DNA from: Mycolicibacterium sphagni
Lineage (GTDB): Bacteria > Actinomycetota > Actinomycetes > Mycobacteriales > Mycobacteriaceae
Length of the DNA stretch: 64,000 nucleotides
Reading direction: 5' to 3'
Assembly (NCBI RefSeq): GCF_002250655.1
Contig: NZ_NOZR01000024.1
Coordinates: forward strand, 37,570 to 101,569
Shown: positions 9,214 to 17,762 of the stretch, piece after piece
How the letters are laid out: every line of letters begins with the position of its first letter
Numbering within the stretch: the first letter of the stretch is position 1
Notes under the pieces: model-generated
Database searches by the model: none
What the model saw: the letters and a program-made list of their open reading frames with translations, nothing else
Told to the model about the DNA's origin: nothing
Made by a program: the position numbers and the translations under genes

Positions 9214-12083
9214 ACTCCGAGGTGATGGCTGAGCCCAGGCGTTCGGCGCTCGCGACCTGGATCCGGCGGCTCGCGGTCCCGATCATCTTTGGGTGGGTCG
9301 CTGCCGTCGCCGTCGTGAACACGGTCATCCCGCAGCTCGAGGTTGTCGGCACCATGCGCTCGGTGCAGATGAGCCCAGACTTCGCGCCGTCGGTCGTCGC
9401 GATGAAACGCGTCGGCCAGGTGTTCGGCGAATACCGTTCCGACAGTTCGGCGATGATTGTGCTGGAAGGCCGGCAACCGCTCGGCCCCGACGCGCATCGT
9501 TACTACGACTCCATCGTCGCCCGCCTCGAGGCGGACGAGAGTCACGTCGAATATGTGCAGGACTTCTGGGGCGACCCGCTTACTGCGGCGGGCGCGCAGA
9601 GTAACGACGGCAAAGCCGCCTATGTGCAGCTGTACCTCGTCGGAAACCAGGGCGAGACGGCAGCCAACGAGTCGATCAAGGCGGTCAGATCGATCGTCGA
9701 GGATCTCCCGTCGCCGCCGGGGGTGACCGCATACGTGTCAGGCCCGGCCGCGCTGGCAGCGGACGAACAGGCCGCCGGCGACCGCAGCGCGACAGTCATC
9801 GTGGGCCTCACCCTCATTGTCATCACCACGATGTTGTTGTTGGTTTACCGTTCGATCGGCACGGTGCTGATCGTGCTGGGGATGGTGCTTGTCGAGCTGG
9901 CCGCGGCACGCGGTGTGGTGGCCTCGCTCGCCTATTTTCATGTCATCGGGCTGACGACATTTGTCACGAATCTTCTTGTCACACTAGCCATCGCCGCCTC
10001 CACCGACTATGCGATCTTCCTGGTCGGCCGCTATCAAGAGGCGAGGACCAGCGGCCAAGATCGAGAAGCCGCGTATCACACGATGTACGGTGGGACCGCC
10101 CACGTGATCCTGGCGTCCGGTTCGACGATCGCCGGCGCGACGCTGTGTCTGCATTTCACGCGGTTGCCGTACTTCCAGACACTGGGAGTGCCGCTGGCGA
10201 CCGGCATGGTCGTGGCGGTATTCGGGGCACTGACCCTCGGGCCCGCGGTGATCACCGTAGCCACCCGGTTAGGGCGGCTGGAACCCAAGCGCGCCATGCG
10301 GATCCGCGGTTGGCGCAAGGTAGGTGCGCTGGTCGCCCGATGGCCCGGGCCGGTACTCATCGCGACCAGTGTGATCGCATTGATTGGCCTGCTATCACTG
10401 GTCGGCTACCGCACCAACTACAACGAGCGCCGATACCTGCCGGCCGACCTACCGTCGACCGCCGGATACGCCGCGGCCGAACGGCACTTCTCCAGCGCCC
10501 GCCTCAATCCCGAAGTGTTGCTGATCGAGACCGACAGAGACCTGCGCAACCCCGCTGATTTCATGGTGATTGACAAGATCGCCAGAGACATCGGCGACCA
10601 GCCGGGGATCAACCGGGTTCAGACGATCACTCGCCCGGACGGACTGCCGCTCAAGTTCAGTACGATTCCGGCTCAGTTGAGCATGATGGGTAGTGTCCAG
10701 ACCCTGAACCAGAGCTACCTGCAGGACCGGATGAAGGACGTGCTCGCGCAGGCCGACCTCATGCAGACCAGTATCGACGCCCTTATCCGGATGCAGGCAC
10801 TGATGTCGGAGATGACCGCCAACACCCATGACATCGCTGGGAAGAGCCACCAAATGGCCTCTGACGTCAAGCAATTACGCGACCACATCGCCGAGTTCGA
10901 CGATTCGTTCCGGCCGGTCCGCAACTATCTGTACTGGGAGCCGCACTGTTACGACATCCCGGTGTGTTGGTCGCTGCGTTCCGTGTTCGACGCGCTCGAC
11001 AGCACCGATAAGTTGACCAGCGACATCGATGGTCTGCTGCCCAATCTCGACCGCATCGACGCTGTGATGCCGCAATTCGTTCAGCAGCTGCCAGCTCAGA
11101 TCGAGACGCTGAAGCAGATGAAGGCGATGATGCTGACGATGTACGCCACTCAGAACGGGCTCTTGGAGCAGATGGCTGCGATGCAGAGCGACCAGGCGGC
11201 CATGGGTGAAGCGTTCAACGAATCGCGCAACGACCAGAGTTTCTATCTCCCACCGGAAGCTTTCAAGAACGACGAACTCAAGCGGGGGATGAAGTTCTTC
11301 ATCTCACCGGACGGTCACGCGGTCCGCTTCATCGTCAGCCTCGACGACGATCCCCTCACCCCAGAAGGCCTGCAGCGCATCGACACCATCAGGCAAGCGG
11401 CCACACAGGCGATGAAGCGCACGCCCCTGGAAGGCTCCGCGGTGTACGTCGGAGGTACGGCCTCGGTGTTCAAGGACATGCAAGAAGGAAATGACTACGA
11501 CCTGCTCATCGCCGGAATCGCTGCGCTGTGCCTGATCTTCGTCATCATGTTGATCATCACCCGCAGTGCTGTCGCCGCCACCGTGATCGTCGGGACGGTG
11601 GGGATTTCCCTGGGCGCGTCGTTCGGCCTCTCGATGCTGTTGTGGCAGTACATCATCGGTCTCGAGTTGCACTTCATGGTGATGGCGATGGCGCTGATCA
11701 TCCTGCTGGCAGTCGGGGCGGACTACAACCTGCTGCTGGTGGCCCGGTTCAAAGAAGAGATGCATGCCGGGCTCAAGACCGGCATCATCCGGGCGATGGG
11801 CGGAACGGGATCGGTGGTGACATCCGCCGGTCTGGTCTTCGCTTTCACGATGATGTCGATGGCAGTCAGTGAGCTCACGGTGGTCGCGCAGATCGGGACC
11901 ACGATAGCTTTGGGCTTGTTGTTCGACACGCTCGTCGTCCGGGCCTTCATGACGCCCGCAATAGCGACCTTGCTGGGCAAGTGGTTCTGGTGGCCACAGG
12001 TCGTTCGGCCCAAGCCTGTGCCGGCGCCATGGCCGAAACCCGCTGCCGCCGTGGATACTTCCGACTCACCCGTGCCCGAATAG
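9210..12083 (+). CDS. MmpL family RND transporter, MmpL4/MmpL5-like
   Basis: 957 residues with the MmpL plan: TM1 (about 20-40), first porter domain, TM2-6, second porter domain with a long coiled-coil insertion (about 490-680) and TM7-12. The pair of cysteines in HCYDIPVCW and the coiled-coil hairpin are typical of MmpL4/MmpL5, which export mycobactin-type siderophores in M. tuberculosis. Proton-relay Asp-Tyr pairs occur in the TM bundle (STDYAIF, GADYNLL). No MmpS partner gene is nearby. The ATG at 9210 overlaps the eccE3 stop, so it is translationally coupled to the ESX-3 operon; it lies 1 kb before the isonitrile-lipopeptide operon. Export of a metallophore is inferred from context. Confidence 0.9.
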   Translation: MNSEVMAEPRRSALATWIRRLAVPIIFGWVAAVAVVNTVIPQLEVVGTMRSVQMSPDFAPSVVAMKRVGQVFGEYRSDSSAMIVLEGRQPLGPDAHRYYDSIVARLEADESHVEYVQDFWGDPLTAAGAQSNDGKAAYVQLYLVGNQGETAANESIKAVRSIVEDLPSPPGVTAYVSGPAALAADEQAAGDRSATVIVGLTLIVITTMLLLVYRSIGTVLIVLGMVLVELAAARGVVASLAYFHVIGLTTFVTNLLVTLAIAASTDYAIFLVGRYQEARTSGQDREAAYHTMYGGTAHVILASGSTIAGATLCLHFTRLPYFQTLGVPLATGMVVAVFGALTLGPAVITVATRLGRLEPKRAMRIRGWRKVGALVARWPGPVLIATSVIALIGLLSLVGYRTNYNERRYLPADLPSTAGYAAAERHFSSARLNPEVLLIETDRDLRNPADFMVIDKIARDIGDQPGINRVQTITRPDGLPLKFSTIPAQLSMMGSVQTLNQSYLQDRMKDVLAQADLMQTSIDALIRMQALMSEMTANTHDIAGKSHQMASDVKQLRDHIAEFDDSFRPVRNYLYWEPHCYDIPVCWSLRSVFDALDSTDKLTSDIDGLLPNLDRIDAVMPQFVQQLPAQIETLKQMKAMMLTMYATQNGLLEQMAAMQSDQAAMGEAFNESRNDQSFYLPPEAFKNDELKRGMKFFISPDGHAVRFIVSLDDDPLTPEGLQRIDTIRQAATQAMKRTPLEGSAVYVGGTASVFKDMQEGNDYDLLIAGIAALCLIFVIMLIITRSAVAATVIVGTVGISLGASFGLSMLLWQYIIGLELHFMVMAMALIILLAVGADYNLLLVARFKEEMHAGLKTGIIRAMGGTGSVVTSAGLVFAFTMMSMAVSELTVVAQIGTTIALGLLFDTLVVRAFMTPAIATLLGKWFWWPQVVRPKPVPAPWPKPAAAVDTSDSPVPE

Positions 12084-12095
12084 GATAACCAGCGG

Positions 12096-12902
12096 TCAGC
12101 CGAACTCGACGAGGTTCGTGGGCGCGCGGAACCTGCTGAACATGGGGCGCCGGTAGACACGGGCGGCCCAGCGTAGGACCGTGCCGCGTCCCGCCGGCAT
12201 AGGCAGCTCCCGTACTCCGCGGATACCAGCACTGGTGCGCAGATCGTCGTAGTCCTTGGCGGTGAACCAGAACGGCATCGGTGGCGCGGTGTAGTTCGGG
12301 CTGAGCTTGATGCCGCGTCGGCGCGAGTATGCGCTCAGGAGCCGTGGCACGCTGTCGAACATCAGCTGACCACGAGCAAACCGCTTGGCGCACGCGGTGA
12401 TCAGGTCGAGCACAGGCTCACGCTGGAGATACTGGAACAGGCCTTCGGCGGTGATCAGAACTCCGTTGGTGTCGTCGACCTGGTCCATCCAGGAGTAGTC
12501 CAGAGCGGACTGGGCGCGGTAGTGCAGCCGGTCCGATGTCGGTAGCAACTGCCGGCGCAGCTCGACGATCGGCGCGAGGTCGACCGATAGCCAGGTCACC
12601 TGCCCGTTGTCGACCCGCCAGAAGCTGGTCTGCAGTCCTTCGGCGAGGGCCACCACGGTGGCGCGCGGGCGTGCGGCCAGAAACTGGCGGGTGTATTCGT
12701 CGAACGACAGGGCCCGCAGAGCGGTCGCTTGATGGGTGCGGCCGAAATGGTGGTAGTCGTAATCAAGGCGGTCGCGCAGTGTGATCGCCATCGGATCGTC
12801 GATGATGCCGTCGGGCCGGGCCGCCTCTGCCGAGCGCTGGTAAAGCGTGAGTAACGCTGTCTCTGAGACTCCGTCGAGGTGGCGGGCGTCGATGGCTGGC
12901 AT
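12096..12902 (-). CDS. SAM-dependent methyltransferase, leucine carboxyl methyltransferase (PPM1/LCM) family
   Basis: 268 residues. Class I methyltransferase of the LCM family common in mycobacteria. Seen: FLAARPRATVVALAEGL (SAM-binding loop, but with A rather than the usual G-rich motif), an acidic strand end WLSVDLAP, and ITAEGLFQYL, the typical LCM motif. Polyketide-type methyltransferases of this family are recognised by this last motif. Substrate unknown. The ATG at 12902 gives the family-typical N-terminus; the frame stays open much further upstream but over the region preceding the PPE gene. It is convergent with mmpL (12 bases apart). Confidence 0.8.
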   Translation of the reverse strand: MPAIDARHLDGVSETALLTLYQRSAEAARPDGIIDDPMAITLRDRLDYDYHHFGRTHQATALRALSFDEYTRQFLAARPRATVVALAEGLQTSFWRVDNGQVTWLSVDLAPIVELRRQLLPTSDRLHYRAQSALDYSWMDQVDDTNGVLITAEGLFQYLQREPVLDLITACAKRFARGQLMFDSVPRLLSAYSRRRGIKLSPNYTAPPMPFWFTAKDYDDLRTSAGIRGVRELPMPAGRGTVLRWAARVYRRPMFSRFRAPTNLVEFG

Positions 12903-12928
12903 GGATTCACCGTACTGGTTTCCCGTTA

Positions 12929-12963
12929 TTGACAGCGCTGACGGTCGGCGGGAACTATCCCGC
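12929..12963 (+). promoter_or_regulatory. Candidate promoter and operator of the INLP operon
   Basis: TTGACA (12929-12934) could be a -35 box, with AACTAT (12953-12958) 18 bases on as a weak -10. A perfect 6-4-6 inverted repeat, GCGGGA-ACTA-TCCCGC (12948-12963), covers that -10, as a repressor site would. An 8-mer, GGTCGGCG (12943-12950), overlaps it and recurs upstream of the second gene set. Assignment is by inspection only. Confidence 0.35.
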
Positions 12964-13067
12964 AGATCTGGCCGACTACCTGACGGATCTCCGCGACGGC
13001 AACGCAGTCCGTCGCACGACGAATACCGCGGCGACGCGCCTGATGCAGCCGTGAAGGAGGTGGAGTT

Positions 13068-14537
13068 GTGACAGCCCCGGTCTGGCTGGCAGTTCCGCCC
13101 GAACTGCACTCGGCACTGCTGAGCGGAGGTCCAGGGCCAGGATCGCTGCTTGCCGCCGCCGGGCAGTGGCACGAGCTCAGTGTTGCCTACGGTGACGCCG
13201 CGGCCGAACTGGCGCGACTCCTGGCCGAGGTGCAGGCCACCAGTTGGCAGGGGCCCAGCGCTACGCACTACGCAGCGGCACACGTGCCGTACCTGGCCTG
13301 GCTTGAGCGAGCGTCGATCGACAGCGCGGTGACCGCCGCCGCGCACAGCACAATCGCGGCCGCCTACAGTGCCGCACTTGCGGCGATGCCGACCCTGGTG
13401 GAGCTGGGCGCCAACCACATCGCCCACGGCGTGTTGATCGGTACCAACTTTTTCGGCATCAACACCATCCCCATCGCGGTCAACGAAGCTGACTACGTAC
13501 GCATGTGGATTCAGGCTGCCGAAACGATGACCGTCTATCAGGCTGTCACCGACGCGGCGACCGCGACCATACCGCCGGCTGTTCCAGCGCCCCACATCCT
13601 TGCACCGGGTGGCGACGCGGTCAGTGCGCAGCAGAGCACGTCCAGTTCGATCAGCCAGCTCATCAAGGACATCCTCGACTTCATCGCCGACCCATACAAA
13701 TATTTCCTGGCGTTCTTCCAGCGTCTCGGATTCAGCCCGGCAGTTGCCGCTTTCCTCACTGCGATCGCCGCTGTGCTGTACGAGATTCTGTGGATTCCCT
13801 ACTACGCCTCGTATGGCTTGCTGCTGCTGCCCTTCTTCCTTCCTGCATTGAGTGCGCTAAGTGCCCTCAGCGCATTGGCTCTGCTGCTAAATCAGGACCC
13901 CGCAGCCGAACCCCTTCCTGTTCCGGCTGACAGCGATGCTGGTCAGCGCGCGCAGCCGAATGCCACCACCGGGGTGGTGCTGGCTCCGTCGGCCGCCCCG
14001 AGTGCCACGCCACAGACTGCCAACCCCGCGCCGAACTCGTCCGCCTCGGCCGCGTCTGCGAGTCCTGCCCCGTCGTCGGTGATCAGTTACGCTATTCCGC
14101 CACTGTCTCCGCCTGCGGTGGGAACCGGGCCCAAAGCGGGCGCGACGGCGTCCGACTCGATCAGTGAGGCGGCCGCCGCCATCGCAGCCGCACGAGCGGC
14201 CGCAGGAGCCCGCAGCCGTGGACGCACGACGGGCCGAAGCCGTTCTGGCGCGCGCGGATACCGCTACGAATTCATCGAGGAGCCAGTCACCGTGGGCGCC
14301 GGCTCCCGAGACGTCGAGCCACCATCCTCCACTGCCAGCAGCCGCGGGGCCGGACCGCTCGGCTTCGCCGGGGCTGCCCCGAAGACGGGCATCGCCGCCG
14401 CCGGACTTGCCCAGCTGTCTGATGACGGCGAAACCAACACAGTGCCCATGCTTCCCAGCGGCTGGCTGGCCGACGGATCTGATGTGACAGCAGATGAAAG
14501 GGACGAGAGGGTAGATGACACTCAATGTGAAGGGTGA
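13068..14537 (+). CDS. PPE family protein, PPE-PPW-like (PPE1/PPE4 type)
   Basis: 489 residues. The N-terminal PPE domain (about 1-175) has the PPE motif (VPPELHS) and WQGPSA. A hydrophobic segment (about 225-270) follows, then a low-complexity Ala/Ser/Pro/Arg linker and a C-terminal block GFAGAAPK...VPMLPSGW that matches the PPW-type ending. It starts with GTG behind a strong AGGAGG site and overlaps the oxygenase gene by 23 bases. Position corresponds to PPE1 (Rv0096) at the head of the M. tuberculosis INLP operon. Since PPE4 is missing from the ESX-3 operon, this protein may also act as the partner of the PE at 3641 (inference). Confidence 0.88.
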   Translation: MTAPVWLAVPPELHSALLSGGPGPGSLLAAAGQWHELSVAYGDAAAELARLLAEVQATSWQGPSATHYAAAHVPYLAWLERASIDSAVTAAAHSTIAAAYSAALAAMPTLVELGANHIAHGVLIGTNFFGINTIPIAVNEADYVRMWIQAAETMTVYQAVTDAATATIPPAVPAPHILAPGGDAVSAQQSTSSSISQLIKDILDFIADPYKYFLAFFQRLGFSPAVAAFLTAIAAVLYEILWIPYYASYGLLLLPFFLPALSALSALSALALLLNQDPAAEPLPVPADSDAGQRAQPNATTGVVLAPSAAPSATPQTANPAPNSSASAASASPAPSSVISYAIPPLSPPAVGTGPKAGATASDSISEAAAAIAAARAAAGARSRGRTTGRSRSGARGYRYEFIEEPVTVGAGSRDVEPPSSTASSRGAGPLGFAGAAPKTGIAAAGLAQLSDDGETNTVPMLPSGWLADGSDVTADERDERVDDTQCEG

Positions 14538-15384
14538 GGGACTCGGTGCGCAGATCACCGGGATCGATCCCGCGAATCTGGACGACATCAGCAGGGACGA
14601 GATCCGCGAAGCCGTCTACCGGAACAAGCTCGTCGTCCTCAAAGATGTCCATCCGTCCCCGGAGGAATTCATCAGTCTCGGAAAGATTCTCGGCGACATC
14701 GTTCCGTATTACGAAGCGATGTATCACCACGAGAAGCATCCGGAGATCTTCGTGTCCTCGACCGAGCAAGGTCGAGGAGTCCCGAAAACCGGCGCGTTCT
14801 GGCACATCGACTACATGTTCATGCCCCAACCCTTCGCATTCTCGATGGTGTTGCCACTCACGGTGCCCGGGCCCGACCGGGGCACCTACTTCATCGACTT
14901 GACCAAGGTCTGGGAAGCACTGCCCGCCGACAAACAGGCACCCGCCCTGGGAACGTTCAGCACCCACGATCCACGGCGCCACATCAAGATCCGGCCAACG
15001 GACGTCTACCGGCCTATCGGGGAAGTGTGGGACGAAATCACCAAGACAACGCCGCCGATCAAGTGGCCCACGGTGATCCGTCATCCCGCCACCGGTGAGG
15101 AGATCCTCTATATCTGCGCCTCGGGTACCACCAAGATCGAGGACAAGGATGACAACGTTCTCGATCCGGCCATCCTGAACGAACTCATGACCGCGACCGG
15201 GCAACTAGATCCTGATTTCGCATCGCCCTTCATCTATACCCAGCACTACGAGGTCGGAGATATCATGCTGTGGGACAATAGAGTTCTGATGCACCGGGCG
15301 AAGCACGGCACATCGTCGGGCACGCTCACCAGCTATCGACTCACCATGCTGGACGGCCTTGAGACGCCGGGATACGCCGTATGA
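14515..15384 (+). CDS. Non-heme iron, 2-oxoglutarate-dependent isonitrile-forming oxygenase (Rv0097/ScoE-like)
   Basis: 289 residues, TauD/TfdA family. In INLP pathways this enzyme converts a beta-(carboxymethylamino) fatty acyl chain to the beta-isonitrile by oxidative decarboxylation. The iron triad is visible as H-x-D in FWHIDYMF and the distal His in NRVLMHR; an Arg for 2-oxoglutarate lies just after in SYRLTM. YYEAMYHH and IKIRPTDVYR, near-identical in M. tuberculosis Rv0097, are substrate-pocket segments in ScoE. It overlaps the PPE gene upstream and FcoT downstream (ATGA). Confidence 0.93.
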   Translation: MTLNVKGEGLGAQITGIDPANLDDISRDEIREAVYRNKLVVLKDVHPSPEEFISLGKILGDIVPYYEAMYHHEKHPEIFVSSTEQGRGVPKTGAFWHIDYMFMPQPFAFSMVLPLTVPGPDRGTYFIDLTKVWEALPADKQAPALGTFSTHDPRRHIKIRPTDVYRPIGEVWDEITKTTPPIKWPTVIRHPATGEEILYICASGTTKIEDKDDNVLDPAILNELMTATGQLDPDFASPFIYTQHYEVGDIMLWDNRVLMHRAKHGTSSGTLTSYRLTMLDGLETPGYAV

Positions 15385-15923
15385 GCACCGCGGATCTGAC
15401 GCCGGTCGAAGAGCAGGTCGCCACCGTCCCCATCCCGGAGGATCTGGTGGTCAAGGTTCTGGAGCCCTACTCGTACAAAGGGTGCCGCTACCTGCTCGAC
15501 GCCGAATACAGGGCCACCGAGGACTCGGTGCTGGCTTTCGGCAACTTCTGCATTCCGGAGTCCGCTTACATCCGGAGCACCGGACATTTCAACGCGGTGG
15601 AGCTCTTGTTGTGCTTCAACCAGCTCGCCTACACCGCGTTTGCGCCGGCCATCCTCAAGGAAGAGATCCCGGTTCTGGTGGGGTGGTCGATCGAGGACTA
15701 CTTCGACTACCAACTGCCGAGCATGCTGATCAAGACCACCTCGTCGCGGTTCAAGAGACCGATCAACGCGCACAAGTTCTCCGCACGCCTGCTGTGCAAA
15801 GACTTCGAGGTCGTCGACCGAAGTTGGCGTTACCTGAAGGTTCCGTGCACCATTGAGTTCTGGGACTCCGACGGCGGCGCGGCCTCTGGTGAGGTCGAGC
15901 TGGCAGCCCTCAACATCCCGTAA
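15381..15923 (+). CDS. fcoT: FcoT/ScoD-like hotdog-fold enzyme of INLP biosynthesis
   Basis: 180 residues, the size and sequence type of M. tuberculosis FcoT (Rv0098), a hotdog-fold protein first described as a long-chain fatty acyl-CoA thioesterase. In INLP pathways the orthologue ScoD acts early on the acyl-ACP, adding glycine to an alpha,beta-unsaturated chain and releasing the product. Seen: STGHFNAVELLLCFNQLAY, shared almost word for word with the second copy at 24790. Starts inside the oxygenase stop (ATGA). Confidence 0.9.
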   Translation: MSTADLTPVEEQVATVPIPEDLVVKVLEPYSYKGCRYLLDAEYRATEDSVLAFGNFCIPESAYIRSTGHFNAVELLLCFNQLAYTAFAPAILKEEIPVLVGWSIEDYFDYQLPSMLIKTTSSRFKRPINAHKFSARLLCKDFEVVDRSWRYLKVPCTIEFWDSDGGAASGEVELAALNIP

Positions 15924-15949
15924 TCTGTTGTTGAGAAAGCGGTTACACC

Positions 15950-17524
15950 ATGTCTGATCTGCCGCCGACCGTCCTGGACCGGATTCTCGAGCAGGCCCGG
16001 CAACGACCTGACGGCATCGCGCTGCGGCGCTGCGACGGTACGAGTGCGCTGAGCTATCGAGAGCTCGTCACCGAGATGAAAAGGATCGCCGCCGAGCTCG
16101 CTGGCAAGTCGGTGGCCCCGGGATCGCGAGTGCTGATTGTCTCTGACAGTGGCCCCGAGACCTACCTGTCCGTGCTGGCGTGCGCGAGACTGGGCGCCAT
16201 CGCAGTCATGGCGGATGCTCGCCTCCCAGTGGCCACCCTGCAGCGGTTCGCGCAACTTACTGAACCTGCAGCGGTTCTCGTCACACCGGGAAGTGCACTC
16301 ACGGGCGAAGAGTTGACGGGTGCCCTCGCCGGCCTTCCAGCGATCAGCGTTCGTCTGCAGACGGCGGGTTCGTCGATGCAGTCGCGGGATCTGCCCGACC
16401 CGCCTACCCTTGCGGCCGACGATCCGTTGGCGATGATCTTCACCAGCGGAACGACCGGCGAACCCAAGGTTGTGCTGCTGGCGAATCGCACTTTCTATGC
16501 GGTCCAAGACATCCTGCGGGTAGAGAACCTCGACTGGGTGGACTGGGTCGACGGAGAGACCACTTACTCGCCGCTGCCGGCCACCCACATCGGTGGACTG
16601 TGGTGGATCATCACGTGTTTGATGCGCGGCGGGCAGTGCATCACCGGCGGCGAGGGTGCGGCGTCTCTGTTGACGATCCTCGCCGACAATGTGGTCGCCA
16701 CCACCTGTGTCGTGCCAACGCTGCTGGCACGACTGGTCGCCGAATTGACGACCACGGGTGCAACACTGCCATCGCTCCGGCTTCTGGGGTACGGCGGCTC
16801 GCGTGCGATCGCGGCCGACGTGCGCTCGCTGGAAGCGGCCGGCGTCAAGACCGCGCAAGTGTACGGTTTGAGCGAAACGGGTTGTACAGCTTTGTGTTTG
16901 CCGACAGATGACGGTTCGATCACCAAGATCGAGGCCGGTGCTGTCGGGCGGCCCTACCCCGGGGTCGAGGTCTACCTTGACGATGCCGGTGCCGGCCCTC
17001 GTGCGAGCGGCTCGGCGGACTCGGGAACGCTGTGGATCAAGTCGCCCGCGAACATGGTGGGGTATTGGAACAACCCGGCCCGCACCAGCGAGGTACTGGT
17101 CGACGGATGGGTCAACACCGGTGACATCCTGGAACGCCGGGAGGACGGCTTTTTCTACATCCGGGGCCGCTCGTCGGAGATGATCATCTCGGGTGGCGTG
17201 AACATCGCACCCGACGACATCGACCGAATCGCCGAGAGTGTCCCCGGCGTCCGCCAGGCCGCCTGCTATGAAATTCCCGATCCCGAGTTCGGGGCCCTCG
17301 TCGGTCTGGCGGTGGTTCCGGCCGCAAGCCTGGACGAGCCGGAGACCCGCACACTCAAGCAGACGATCGCGGCCACCTTTCGACGTGAAGCCGAATCAAT
17401 GGCGCGACCCTCGGCCATCGTCATCGTCACCGACATTCCCAGAACGCAGTCCGGCAAGGTGATGCGCGCGTCGCTGGCGACGTCGATCAGTGAAGACAGG
17501 ACTGGAACGGTCGTTCGTGGCTGA
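15950..17524 (+). CDS. fadD10: Fatty acyl-AMP/ACP ligase FadD10
   Basis: 524 residues, ANL superfamily. AMP-binding P-loop FTSGTTGEPK (about residue 163), YGLSETG, hinge NTGDILERREDGFFYIRGR, and the C-terminal adenylation lysine in QSGKVMRAS. In M. tuberculosis FadD10 activates fatty acids and loads them onto the ACP Rv0100 instead of CoA, the first step of INLP assembly. The downstream ACP gene starts four bases after its stop, matching that role. Confidence 0.92.
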   Translation: MSDLPPTVLDRILEQARQRPDGIALRRCDGTSALSYRELVTEMKRIAAELAGKSVAPGSRVLIVSDSGPETYLSVLACARLGAIAVMADARLPVATLQRFAQLTEPAAVLVTPGSALTGEELTGALAGLPAISVRLQTAGSSMQSRDLPDPPTLAADDPLAMIFTSGTTGEPKVVLLANRTFYAVQDILRVENLDWVDWVDGETTYSPLPATHIGGLWWIITCLMRGGQCITGGEGAASLLTILADNVVATTCVVPTLLARLVAELTTTGATLPSLRLLGYGGSRAIAADVRSLEAAGVKTAQVYGLSETGCTALCLPTDDGSITKIEAGAVGRPYPGVEVYLDDAGAGPRASGSADSGTLWIKSPANMVGYWNNPARTSEVLVDGWVNTGDILERREDGFFYIRGRSSEMIISGGVNIAPDDIDRIAESVPGVRQAACYEIPDPEFGALVGLAVVPAASLDEPETRTLKQTIAATFRREAESMARPSAIVIVTDIPRTQSGKVMRASLATSISEDRTGTVVRG

Positions 17525-17528
17525 CGTG

Positions 17529-17762
17529 ATGAGGGACCAGATCGTTGCCGCCGTCCGCGACGTGTTGTACGTCGAGGAGTCGGACTTCACCGATGGCGAC
17601 GACACCGATCTGAGGGAACTGGGTCTGGACTCGGTGCGTTTCGTGTTGCTGATGAAACAGCTCGGGGTGGACCGAGAATCAGGCGTTCCGCCCCGGTTGG
17701 CCAACGAGTTGACGATCGCGGCGTGGATCCGGGTGCTGGGGAGTTTCGATGACCTCGCTTGA
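17529..17762 (+). CDS. Acyl carrier protein of the INLP pathway (Rv0100-like)
   Basis: 77 residues; phosphopantetheine attachment serine in LGLDSVRFVLLM. It carries the fatty chain during isonitrile formation. The ATG at 17529 was chosen because the protein then begins MRDQIVAAV like Rv0100; earlier in-frame starts lie inside fadD10. It overlaps the NRPS start by 14 bases. Confidence 0.93.
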   Translation: MRDQIVAAVRDVLYVEESDFTDGDDTDLRELGLDSVRFVLLMKQLGVDRESGVPPRLANELTIAAWIRVLGSFDDLA